A stretch of DNA of 64,000 bases. Source: Macrocystis pyrifera (lineage: Eukaryota; Sar; Phaeophyceae; Laminariales; Laminariaceae). The stretch spans positions 16,776,468 through 16,840,467 of the forward strand of contig JASSKH010000002.1 of the NCBI GenBank assembly GCA_031763025.1, written 5' to 3'. How positions within the stretch are numbered: the stretch's first letter is position 1; the number at the start of each line of letters is the position of its first letter. Under the pieces are notes generated by a model. It did no database searches. It saw only the letters and a list, made by a program, of their open reading frames with translations, and was not told the DNA's origin. The translations under genes and the position numbers were made by a program. Of this stretch, positions 32,735 through 42,784 are shown one piece after another.

Positions 32735-33835
32735 CATGCCAGAGCCCGCTGACTCTTTCTATAAGATTGGTGCTGAATAGAGCCATCGAGGTTCCACCAC
32801 ACCCAAGGGAGGTAGGGTCCCATCCCTTGGTCAGAAACCCCTCCATATCTCTACAACTCCGACCAACCGGGAACAAAAACATCGTTCCCCGGGTCAATCC
32901 CGCTCCGCACGATGTTTCCACACCGTGCGACCCCCAACGGCTTGCCACTGATTGACTGAGGCTCATGGATAATGACACCCGGGGACGATAATGCCTCATC
33001 TCCGGATAATAAACGCTTCCATACATGTACAACTCCCACAACCCCAGCACTAAAACGAACACCACCCTGGTTGAAACCGCCCAGGAAGGTGTGGAAACCC
33101 CAACGCTACTAACTACTAACTGATTTATGGTTGGCTGGGGTGCATGGAGCCAGTCCGCTGAAAGAGTTGCCCTTCCGGGCAACGTTGAGGTCCCGCCGCA
33201 CATGGGGATGATAAGTTCGCATCTCCGGATCAGACATCCTTCCGTACATCTAAAACTCCAACAACCCGGGGACGAGAACGGACATCCCCCGGGTAGAGAC
33301 GGCCCCGCATGGTGTGAAACCCCAACTCTACTGGCTGATTGCTGATTTGTCCGGGGCTTGTGGAGTCAGCGCGCGGCGAAAATTTCCCACCGGGACAACA
33401 GCGGGGTCCCGCCGCGTTCGCGGACGCTAAGGTCTCATCGTCGGATCATAAATCCTTCCATACATGCACAACTCTAACAACGCGGGGACGAAAACGAAGT
33501 TCCCCAGGGTCGAAACCGCCTCGCAAGGTATGGAAACCCCACCATCATCCGCGCTGATTTGTCTGGGGCTTAGAACCAATGCGCGGCGAGAGTGTCCCCT
33601 CCGGACGACGGCTAGGTCCCGCCGCACCCGGGGGCGACAAGGTTCCATCTCCTGATCATAAATCGTTCCGTACATCTACAGCTCCAACACCCTGGAGACG
33701 AAAACGGACATTCCTCTATGTAGATGTCGCCCCGCAAGGTGTGGAAACCCCAACCCTACTGGTTAGTTCATGGTTGGCTGGGGCTCGTGGAGCCAGCGCG
33801 CGGCGATAATTGCCCACCGGCGCAACGGACCCCGC
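32735..33835. repeat. Satellite-like tandem array, ~215-bp period
   Basis: About five units carry the landmark GGTGTGGAAACCCCAAC (33089, 33312, 33530 and 33739 or variants), plus CCGCCGCAC, ATAAATCNTTCCNTACAT and CTCCAACAACCCNGGGACGA. First and last units are truncated. The 182-codon - strand ORF at 32655-33203 is repeat-derived. No higher-order structure is seen. Confidence 0.82.
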
Positions 33836-34029
33836 ACGGTGGTTCTTACATTTCCGTTCCGGGTAGTACTTCACAGCACACTCCGAGTACTACAGTATTG
33901 ATACCACGTACTTACAAACTACTATGGGCAACGCAAGACTACCGGTGCACACGAATAAAAGTACTGATTCATGCAAATAAAACACAACGAAGAACGGGGC
34001 AATACACAGCACCAATGCGACCATTTCGA

Positions 34030-34988
34030 ACGCATGAACAGTACCCTCCCTCGTCCACGCCAATGCGTGGATAATACCTTTCCTCGTTCACGCGAATGCA
34101 TGGATAGTATCCACCCTCGTCCATGCCGGCTTATGGACAGTACCTTCGTCCGCGCCCGTGCATGGGTAGTACCCTCGCCCATGCCGGTGCAGGAATCGTA
34201 CCTTCGTATATGCCGGTGCATGGATACTACCCTCGTCCATGCCGGTACATGGATAATACCCTGTCCATGCTGGTGCATGGAGAGTACCATCGCCCATGCC
34301 GGTCCATGGATAGTACTCTCGTCCATGCCGGCGCATGGATAGTACCCTCGTCCATGCCGGTGCATGGATCGTACCCTCGCCCATGCCGGTGCATGGATAG
34401 TACCCTCGTCCATGCAAGTACATTGGATAGTACCCACTCTCTTCCACGCCGGTGCATGGACAGTATCCTCGTCCATGCGGGTGCATCGATAGTACCCTCG
34501 TCCATGCCGGTGCATGGATAGATCCCGCGTCCATGTCGGTGCATGGATAGTACCCGCGTCCATGACGGTGCATGGATAGTACCCTCGTCCATGCTGGTGC
34601 ATGGATCGTACCCTCGCCGATGCCGGTGCAAGGATAGAACCCTCGCCCATGCCGGTGCATGGCTAATATTCTCACCGACGCCGGTGCGTGGAAAATACTC
34701 GTCCATGCCGGTGCACGGATAAAACCCTCGCGGATGCCGGTGCATGGATAGTACCCTCGTACATGCCGGTGCATGGATCGTACCCTCGTTCCTGCCGGTG
34801 CATGGATAGCACCCTCGTCCATGCAAGTATATGGATAGTAACCTCCTCCATGCCGGTGCATGGATAGTACCCTCGTCCATAGCGTTGATTGGGAAATACC
34901 CTCGTCCATGCCGGTGCATATAGTACCCTCGTCCATGCCGGTACATGGATAATACCCTTGTCCATGCCGGTGCATGCATAGTACCCAC
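34030..34988. repeat. 29-bp minisatellite, about 32 units
   Basis: The core unit is GTGCATGGATAGTACCCTCG followed by TCCATGCCG. Each unit holds a hairpin, TCCATGC-CGGT-GCATGGA. Because 29 is not divisible by 3, the encoded peptide repeats every 29 residues. All three - strand frames stay open for long stretches, giving overlapping ORFs of 242-295 codons. These are best read as by-products of the array. Confidence 0.9.
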
Positions 34989-35059
34989 CGTTGTCTCTGT
35001 TTACTTTCGTCGCCGCCTTTGCGCTTTGTTCCGTTATCGTCCGCGTGTACGGTTCCGCT

Positions 35060-35185
35060 TTCCGTGCCGTCCCGCAGCGCCTGTGTTCTGTTCCGGTTCC
35101 ACGCCGTCCCGCCGCGTCTGTATTCTGTTACGTTCCAAGCCGTCCCGCAGCGTCGTTTTCCGCGCCGTCCCGCCGCGTCCCATGT
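35060..35185. repeat. GCCGTCCCGCNGCG repeat
   Basis: Four copies of GCCGTCCCGCNGCG with 36-bp and then shorter spacing directly follow the minisatellite. Confidence 0.7.
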
Positions 35186-35239
35186 TTCAAGAAGGGAGAA
35201 GGCTCGACGTGAAGGACACTGACGGGCAGCGACAACGAC

Positions 35240-37085
35240 GCGGCGGGCTCTGTGCCACAGTCTAACTCGCGAACTTCAAGCCGGGTGTACGGCGAACGAG
35301 ATCGCCCAGCTTCAAGCCGCGCTTCACAAAACGGTGAACGACATCGACATCACGTCCCAACCCGCCCTGGGAAGAGGACGGACGATACCCGCAGGCTTGG
35401 ATCGCATTCCGGGAGCTCGGTGGCCGGAGTCTCCCTTCCGGGCTACGGCTCGCTCGACACCGCTCTGCTCGGTCAGAGATCCGTCGGGGCGGTTTGCAGC
35501 TTCACCGGCGGCCCTGTCTTGGTGGGCACGCTGGGGCAGCCCTTCGAGGTCCCGTAGCCGGGGCTCTCCCACTGACAGCGCGGCATCTCTGGCCACCCTG
35601 TCGGGCGGGTCATGGGCGCCTACGCCGGACTGCCCACCTCCCCCCCTCTATTCCGGACAGGCGGGCGGGCTCGCCATGGGACAGGGGGGGTGGGAGGGGG
35701 GAAGGTTCGAATACGGCGGTGCACGGCTAAACTCCGATCGGGGGAACTCACGCGTCCTCTAGGGCGTCTGGAGGTGATGGGGCTGGTAGGCGTCGCGCCA
35801 TGCCCAGGAGTGCCGGCAGCCAGCTCATCCGTAGGTCGATTGCACCTCCGCCTCACCGAGCTTATACGTTACGTCTCCCGTCTTGGACTTTTGCTGCTTT
35901 TCTTATTCGGAGATGATAAGAGAGGTTGAGTAGTTGGTGCGGCAGCCTCCGATACTGAAAATATCCAATCGTTGCTCCAGTTTGTAGCTTGGGTGCGTCG
36001 GAGTAAATCCAGCGAGCACTATCGCGGGTAAACTGTCGGACGTGTTACACACTGTAATATGGCAGCCCAAGCCGTCGGCGTTTATTAAAACGCGCACGGA
36101 AGGGGGGTGCATGATCGCACGTTGCCGTATGAACCCCTGCAAGACCTCGTCACCCTACTCCGTGGAACACATTACTGGGAGGACAGGATTTGGCCTCGTT
36201 GCGGGGGCCGGGAGGTCGAGTTCTTTGGATGTCTTTTTGGTGGCAAGGTCGGAGGATAAATCTTTGCCTCGAGGGGAGACGTAGCGCTGTACTGGGCGGG
36301 CGGCGGTTGACCTCGTTGCAGAGGCACCCGGCCACTAGTATCAAAGTTCGTTTCGACGCCATAAAGGCGACCGGGCCCAAAAGGGGGTCGAATATCGTGC
36401 GCACGCACGACGACGCCTGGGGGGGCATTCCAGGCGAGGGGCAGGCGGCGGCGGTGCCGTCGCCCTCATGGAGTTTCTGCTGGGTTATTCGACATTGCCG
36501 GAAGGCGCCCCCCTGTCGTCGTATCGGTACGGTGACGAGGATAGAGTGTGGAGGCACACGGAGGCCCTCGGGCACATCGGAGGCCCTCGCGGCACATCGC
36601 CAGGCAGGAAATGATCCCAGCGAAATCGCCCTTCACTCATTGCCTATCGGTGCAGCCGCCATGCTGGCGGCCGAGAGGAGGTGCCGCTGAGGGTAATCCT
36701 GATTTAAGGTAGATGGAGGCCCTTAGAGTCTTCCAAGGAACATACCCGCAACAACCCGGAGGACGCGGGTACACTAGCAAAAAGGTGGAAAATAGAGCAG
36801 AGGCAGCCAGGTCAGGGTGCGGTATGGGGTCAAACACCACATTATCGACCCGACCTCGGATGTCAATGGCTTTCTACCACTGGGGGTTAAGGTCGTCCGA
36901 GACCGCGCGTGTTAGGCCCCGGCCAGTCGGCTGGGAGGGGGGCTCTTGGGTACTGGCAGTACGATAGGGATCGAGAAGCAGCGACCGGTGTCGTGGCTCT
37001 CGTACCATGTCAGAGGAGTCCACCCCCCGACGTCGAAGAGAGTAACGATAACATGACAATTCTAAGGTATAACAAAGCACAACAC
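35240..37085 (+). pseudogene. Tyrosine-recombinase mobile element, copy 1, decayed
   Basis: The + strand holds, through several frameshifts, a region like the gag-like part of copy 2, then a core-binding remnant (ASTIAGKLSDVLH) and a catalytic-domain remnant (SLQRHPATSIKVRFDAIKATGPKRGS, then VRTHDDA, EFLLGYSTLPEGAP and ALHSLPIGAAAMLA). Known tyrosine recombinases need HxxR and a nucleophilic Tyr. Here the R of HSLRIG-type is Pro, and the position before TRNNPEDAG reads His instead of Tyr. No reverse transcriptase is seen next to it, so DIRS versus Crypton-like cannot be settled. The 3' terminal block is 36840-37085. Confidence 0.62.
36840..37085 (+). repeat. 3' terminal block of recombinase element, copy 1
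   Basis: It shares GGTCGTCCGAGAC, CCCCGGCCAGTCGGCTGGG, CTGGCAGTACGATAGG and CGACGTCGNAGAG...AACATGACAATT with 40200-40405. Part of it is shared with 52870-53000 in reverse. Confidence 0.72.
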
Positions 37086-37110
37086 TTCCCAGTCAAGCAT
37101 AAGAAACGTG

Positions 37111-37363
37111 AGTTTTGTTGTCAACCACTCAAATTCACCTTTTGATAGTCATGTACTCTACCGACGTATGGGCTCTACCGACTTAAGGGTTTACCAGGCA
37201 TCTTGGTACAAGAGAAGGAGGGTGGAAAGAGGGGGGTCACTCTCGAATATCTCTTGCTTGATGTGCATAGCTGCGCGTGTAGAGCAGAGGCACACGAGCA
37301 GACGGCATGACACTGTCCGCTGCAGATTGATAGGCCTAGACTAGGTCTACTGTTGTGGTTTCT
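37111..37363 (+). repeat. ~230-bp dispersed repeat, copy 2 of 3
   Basis: Same family as 9231-9460 and 62781-62998. It directly follows the recombinase terminal block and ends CTAGGTCTACTGTTGTGGTT. Confidence 0.7.
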
Positions 37364-37639
37364 CCCGGCCTCGCCCCTTTTTCTTTCGAAGGTGGGTGAA
37401 TAAGAGCGGCCATGCATGTATGGTGCTGGCCATACCGTAATAGACATATCTATTTTTTTGCGTGGAGTGGTCCGTATAATCGTTGCCGGTTACTTGCCTG
37501 GACGATTGTTTATGTTCGAACGTTACATGTCGGGTAGGTTTTATTGTTTTCTTTGTTATTTGTTCGAACCTCATGAACTTTGCCGCTTTCGAGGCTTTCC
37601 CGCTTTTCTTCTCATTAAAAAACCTTTGGCCGTTTAAGC

Positions 37640-39250
37640 GTATTTCTACCGGCCGCTTTCGAAGCTTTCCCGTCTTCTTCTTCTGCTGCTGCCACTGCTC
37701 ATATAGTTTGCTGCTGCTGTTGCCTATATAATATGGTCTGTCTTTGTTGCTGGGTTTTTGCGAGTACTGCTTATTTTTTGCCTGTAGCTGCTGGTTATAT
37801 GTACGGATTTTTTTTACCCTGTGTTAATTAGCCACTACTGCCCATGCTTCTGCTGCCACTGCTCATATAGTTTGCTGTTGCTGTTGTTGCCTACCTGGTA
37901 CCTGGTATATAATATGCTCTGTCTTTGTTGTTGGGTTTTTGCGAGTACTGTTTATTTTTTGCCTGTAGCTGCTGGTTATATGTACAGATTTTCATAAACA
38001 GGGGTTAACGCTGCTGCTGCTGCCACCGCTCATATAGTTTGCTGCTGCTGTTGTTGCCTACATAGTTTGGTCGCTGTCTTTGTTGTTGAGTTTTAGCGAG
38101 CACTGCTTATTTTTTACCTGTAGCTGCTGGCTATATGTACAGATTTTTTTTACCCTGGGTTAATTAGCCACTACTGCCGATGCTGCTGCTGCCACTGCTC
38201 GTATAGTTTGCCGCTGCTGTTGTTGCCTGTATAATATGCTCTCTGTCTTTGTTGTTGGGTTTCTGCGAGTATTGCTTATTTTTTGCCTGTAGCTGCTGGT
38301 TATATGTGCAGATTTTATATACAGGGGTCAATCAACGCACGTCATCAACATTAACAAGTGACTTTTTTTTTCTTCTACTATGTCGTGTTGTTGAGTTTTT
38401 GCGGGTACGACGATTGTTTGTTAGCCACTACTGCCGATGCTGCTGCCACCGCTCATATAGTTTGCTGCAGCTGTTGTTGCGTACCTGGTATGTAATATGC
38501 TCTCGGTCTTTGTTGTTGGGTTTTTGCGAGTACTGCTTATTTTTTGCCTGTAGCTGCTGGTTATATGTACAGATTCTCATATACAGGGGTTAACCAACGC
38601 ACGTCATCAACATGAACAAGCAACTTATTTTTTTTCTTCTGCCCTGTCGTGTTGTTGAATTTTTGTGGGTGCGAAAATTGTTTTTTTGTCAGTCTACTCG
38701 GTGCTTTTTGTCTTGCGTTGATTGTGGGGTTAGCCCGCATTTCGCGAAAAAGCGCGCACGTCATCAACATTAACAAGCAACATATTTTTTCTCTCCTTTG
38801 ACGGTGTACTCTGCCGTGTTGTTGCAACTTTTTTTTTTTTAGGTCACCCTGTGTTCATTAGCTACTGCCGATGCTGCTGCTGCCACTGCTCATACATGAA
38901 GTCTGCTGTTGTTGCCTATATATGCCCTGTCGTTGTTGTTGGGTGTTTGCGAGTACTGCTTTTCATTTGGCTATACCTGCTGGTTTTATGTACAGATTTT
39001 CATATTCAGGGGATAACCAGCGCACGTCAACAACATGAAGAAGCAAGTTATCGTGTTTCGTCTTTAACGGTGTACTCTGCCCGCACTTACCAGCAAACAA
39101 CCGGCCGGAAAGGGCGTGCACATCATCAACATGAGCAAGCACTAACAAGCCAGTTCGTTTCATTTCTTCTTCCTTTTCATATCATACTACCGCTGTATGG
39201 CGCAGCAGCATGTTTTTATGCCTTTTTTAGTTCTGGTGTTAAAGGCGATA
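37640..39250. repeat. Tandem array, ~165-280-bp variable period
   Basis: The landmark GGGTTTTTGCGAGTACTGC recurs at about 37750, 37932, 38090, 38255, 38518 and 38941. Other shared words are GCCTGTAGCTGCTGG, TATGTACAGATTTT, GCACGTCATCAACAT and CCACTGCTCATATAG. The unit length varies because segments drop in and out. No gene. Confidence 0.8.
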
Positions 39251-39310
39251 TGTGTTGAAGTCAGTATCAAATCATGGTTTTCCCCACAACATCGTCGCTT
39301 GGCTGTTTGT

Positions 39311-39430
39311 GTTGATTTTAATCAACTAATCTCGATTAAATCAACTTAATTTCGCCCAAATAATTAACCTTACACATCATCGCTTCGTTGCTTGTGTTGA
39401 TTTTAATCAACTAATCTCGATTAAATCAAC
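39311..39430. repeat. Duplicated TTGATTTTAATC hairpin
   Basis: GTTGATTTTAATC-AACTAATCTC-GATTAAATCAAC occurs twice, 85 bp apart (39311 and 39396), without change. Each copy is a near-perfect hairpin. Confidence 0.75.
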
Positions 39431-39934
39431 TGTATGGCGTGTAATGCAGACTATTTTGTTTTGCCTTTTTACTGTGTTGATGCTGTTCGTGCTCATGTTC
39501 CTGCTGTTGCTGCCGCTGCTGCTGCTGCTGCCACACATGAACAAGCGAGTTGTTTTCTTCTTTTTTTTCGTATCATACTATGTACTGCTGTATGAAGTGT
39601 AAATGCAGCATTTTATCATTAGTTTTTTTTTGTACTGATGTTGTGCGTGCTCATGCTCCTGCTGCTGCCGACGCTGCTGCTGCTGCTACTGCCACCACTG
39701 CTCATGCTATGCTGCTAGTGTTGCGTATATTCCACCTATATATACGGGTACAAATGTATATACTCTGTCGTTGGTGTGGAGTTTTTGCGAGCAATATTTT
39801 GTCCACCAGTGATTTGTCGTGCGTCTCTTTGCGACAGTATTAAACTCAGTCCAAGACTAAAACTTACACTTTACACACCGTATTTAAACCGCATTCTGGC
39901 GCCACCTACATATTCCTCACATACCGGGTCCAAC

Positions 39935-40163
39935 CCGTATTCTTGCGTCACCTACTTATGGTGATTTAATGAGTACTCCTGAATCAAACATTACTTCACC
40001 TTTTCCTACGCAATTACAATTTGTTTATTAGTAATCATCTTTATTAGTAGCCAATACTCCAATCGCAGCATTTAACTGCAAGTGGAGGCATAGCCCAAAG
40101 CTGACCAAACAATGTTTACGTGAAGAAACGGCCACTCCGAAGGAAGCCTTGTATACATTTATC
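39935..40163 (+). mobile_element. Zinc-finger/OTU element, solo 3' end
   Basis: Only the last ~230 bp of the element remain: a TCTTGCGTCACC word, CATAGCCCAAAGCTGACCAAAC and GCCACTCCGAAGGAAGCC ending TTGTATA. No coding part is left. The point where similarity stops agrees with the ends at 11648, 15711, 18857 and 32175. Confidence 0.65.
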
Positions 40164-40199
40164 ATTCTTGCTTGCGATTGACTGGTAGCGTTTGCGGGC

Positions 40200-40405
40200 T
40201 CTTAGAATGGGATATGACAATAGTCTTCTACCGTTGGGGGCCTTGGTCGTCCGAGACTGTGTGTGTTAGGGCCCCGGCCAGTCGGCTGGGGGAAGGGACT
40301 CTCGGATGCTGGCAGTACGATAGGTGTCGTAGCTCCCGTACCACGCCAGTGGAGCCCCCCCCCTAGACGTCGCAGAGAATAATAATAACATGACAATTCA
40401 AAGGC
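40200..40405 (+). mobile_element. Solo terminal fragment of recombinase element
   Basis: It is very similar to 36870-37085 but has no recombinase sequence. It contains CCCCGGCCAGTCGGCTGGG, TGGCAGTACGATAGG and AGAATAATAATAACATGACAATT-like words. It could be a solo terminal repeat or a 5'-truncated copy. Confidence 0.68.
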
Positions 40406-40429
40406 TATACAACAAATAACTATTAATAG

Positions 40430-40500
40430 CATCTCAACTCCGCTCTTGAAGCTGCCCGCCTCGGTGTTCTGTATCGCGAGTACTCGCTGCGTGTATCCTG
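40430..40500 (+). repeat. Dispersed repeat, copy 2 (first at 9085-9160)
   Basis: It follows the terminal fragment directly and shares CTCCGCTCTTGAAG and TCTGTATCGNGAG words with the first copy. Confidence 0.58.
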
Positions 40501-40674
40501 CTATGTTTGAGATGATTACATTATGGATTATAATCTTGGCCATCATCGTGTGTGAATATATTTAGTCATCACTAAAATCAAGTTTTACCACGATGATTAC
40601 TTGACTGATATGAAATATGCAAGCCAGACTTCATTATTTACTTCCTTCGCCGTGGAACAGTGTCTCGTAGTCCC

Positions 40675-40815
40675 CGCTTTGATCAAGCGAAAATCCTATT
40701 TCTCGCCGAACTTACCGGGTAGAACCACGATAATTTGGAAAGTGACTCCCGTCTTTGATCAAGTGAAAAAACACGGAGCACGATTTCTCGCCGAACCATC
40801 CGAGCAGAACCACGA
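40675..40815. repeat. Tandem duplication (~78 bp)
   Basis: Both copies contain TTTGATCAAGNGAAAA, TTTCTCGCCGAAC and AGNAGAACCACGA. Confidence 0.65.
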
Positions 40816-41478
40816 GCCTTCGATGAGAAGTGGCGGGTGCCACGTGTGAAACCACCGCCGAGAGCGCATGGCCGTGGCTTGGTTGAGCGTGCATGTTTCA
40901 ACGCTGGTAAAATGTACGCAACCCAAAAAAAAACGAAAAAGTGCGGTCACGAAAAGATGGGAGTTTTTTTTAGAGGAAACAGAATCAACACCCTGAAGGG
41001 ATTTAGAATAGCTAGGATGTCGACCGATTATTTAAAGTGTTTTACCCACGATTTAGTGTAAAATAGTACACCGCACGTGCGCCAGCAACCGGTTCAACGT
41101 CATATGCTTAAATATGTCCCCATCAACTATCGCGTGAGTTTTGTTGGCGCGAAGGAGGTCCGTATCGACAAACAACCGTACCGACGACGGTCGCGCATGT
41201 CATTATGTCCAGTCGGGCCCGTCTGTCGTGTAATGCTCGGGCCTGTCTGTTGTGTGGGGATGTGGAGAGGATAGTCGGCTTGCTTTATTCCCTCCATCCG
41301 TCAAACATTCCAATTCCGTTCGTGTTCGAACAATATGCTACCATTCATGTACCTGAATGACGACCAACACAGAAAATAACTGCGGTATAACATAGAACGC
41401 GAGAATTTACTCCAACAAACACAGCGTATATCATACGAGTACTCGTTTTACGTTTAACCCGTTTTTCTGCGTTCTTGT

Positions 41479-41944
41479 TTATGGGTACTTGAACTTTATA
41501 TAACTATTTGGTTCTGCGAGGTGCGCTTCAAACATACTCAATATCCATTCGTATCCTGTACTCATATCGTCAAAACCAACAGCGACATAGCACAACGCGC
41601 CGCCAGGTATCGGTATAAGGAGAAGGATCTCCGTGCCAATATCGTATCTCCAAAAATATGAATTCCTCGCTTTTTTACGTTGGCGTCCTATCAACTCTTT
41701 CTTTCAGCGCATACAGCAGTACAGGACACGCAAATAGGAGCGAAATTAAAAAGTCAGTCTGAGATGTTCGCACAGGAACACATAGAAAATAGGAAGTGAT
41801 TATACCGAAATTAATGAACATAGAGAACGCGCCCATTTCCAAACAAGAATTAACCGCCTTGTTTCCTCTCGCCATGTTCTCGTAGCGCGAATCCCTTTCG
41901 ACCTTAACTTCAGCAACTACGACATTCCATCGACCAATCGTCAT
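41479..41944 (-). pseudogene. Possible membrane-protein ORF pair, frameshifted
   Basis: Two - strand ORFs overlap by 20 nt in different frames: 41944-41675 (89 codons) and 41694-41479 (71 codons). Both have varied, protein-like composition, unlike the repeat ORFs elsewhere. The first has charged starts and a hydrophobic stretch (FSMFINFGIITSYFLCVPV, then FLISLLFACPVLLYAL). The second has a hydrophobic ILLLIPIPGGALCYVAV run. A single frameshift would join them into one protein of about 155 residues with two or three membrane segments. I do not recognise the family. The locally lower GC content could mean a different origin. Confidence 0.35.
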
Positions 41945-42231
41945 ATCGCCAACTCAATTTGTATGTGCGTGCTGCATGTTGACCCAGGCCCTAACCCTGC
42001 AGCGCACCCCGTACGCTTCGCATTTCGTTCATACTATCTGCTGTATCCAAAATACGCCATTAGTGCGAAGCGACCAGTTATAAACCCTAGTACATACTGT
42101 AGAACACGACAATGATATGCGTTGCCGTGCTGCCTCCTAAGTGTAATCTCAACAAGTGTATGGTGATCAGCGAGGTGGTGGTCTGTGTTGGGGTTAAGGT
42201 GTGTACTAGGTACCGCTTTGTTTACGAATCG

Positions 42232-42252
42232 GACGGACGGACGGACGGACGC
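42232..42252. repeat. (GGAC)n microsatellite
   Basis: About five GGAC units. Confidence 0.8.
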
Positions 42253-42500
42253 TTTTAGAGTTTTGGGAACAGACAACCGCGCAGCCTTAATTCTTAGGCG
42301 TAGCCAACGTTGATCTACGTAGCGGTAGGTGCGATAGGCATAGCAGCAGTAGTAGCTGCAGCAGTACGTACAACAACAGTAAGTAGGGAAAGTCTCGGGG
42401 CAGGTAACCGGAAAATGTAAGTATCATGAGTAGGTGCAGTGCGTAGCTGCTGTACGTACGTATCAGACGTACATAAGTACTGCTATATCGTATTATATAT

Positions 42501-42765
42501 AAGGTTCCCCTTCGGGATATGGGTGTCATAAAATCCGGGGGGTGTCGCAAGTTGAAAAGGGAGACGCAGGTAAAACCCTTGCACCTCTGGTTTGAGTAAA
42601 AATGATCTCGGAGTAAAATGAGTCATGGGTTACAGTAGTACTGTAATATTGCAAAAAGCGAAGAGTAGTAGTCTAGTCTCCGATGATCTCGCATGTCTTG
42701 GCGCATAGGAGGCATGGACTACTGTATTGCTCAAAGGAAAGCGTATCACTCAGAAGGAAATTGAC
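42501..42765 (+). repeat. CCCTTCGGGAT family, copy 2 of 3
   Basis: It has the start TTCCCCTTCGGGATATGGG and GTCGCAAGTTGAAAAGGGAG, and later GAGTCATGGGTTA and TATTGCTCAAAGGAAAG. It is longer than copy 1 because of an internal insertion of about 90 bp. Confidence 0.62.
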
Positions 42766-42784
42766 GGGCTTTTTATCATCCAGG

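Noticed and set aside
32655-33203. 182-codon - strand ORF
   Set aside because: It runs through the 215-bp satellite, and parts of it recur in neighbouring units with stops.
34030-34988. CRISPR array or long repeat protein from the 29-bp array
   Set aside because: Spacers are not unique: the whole 29-bp unit repeats. The genome is eukaryotic, and the ORFs follow directly from the stop-free unit.
35240-37085. Firm DIRS assignment of the recombinase elements
   Set aside because: No reverse transcriptase or RNase H is visible next to either copy, so only a tyrosine-recombinase call is justified.
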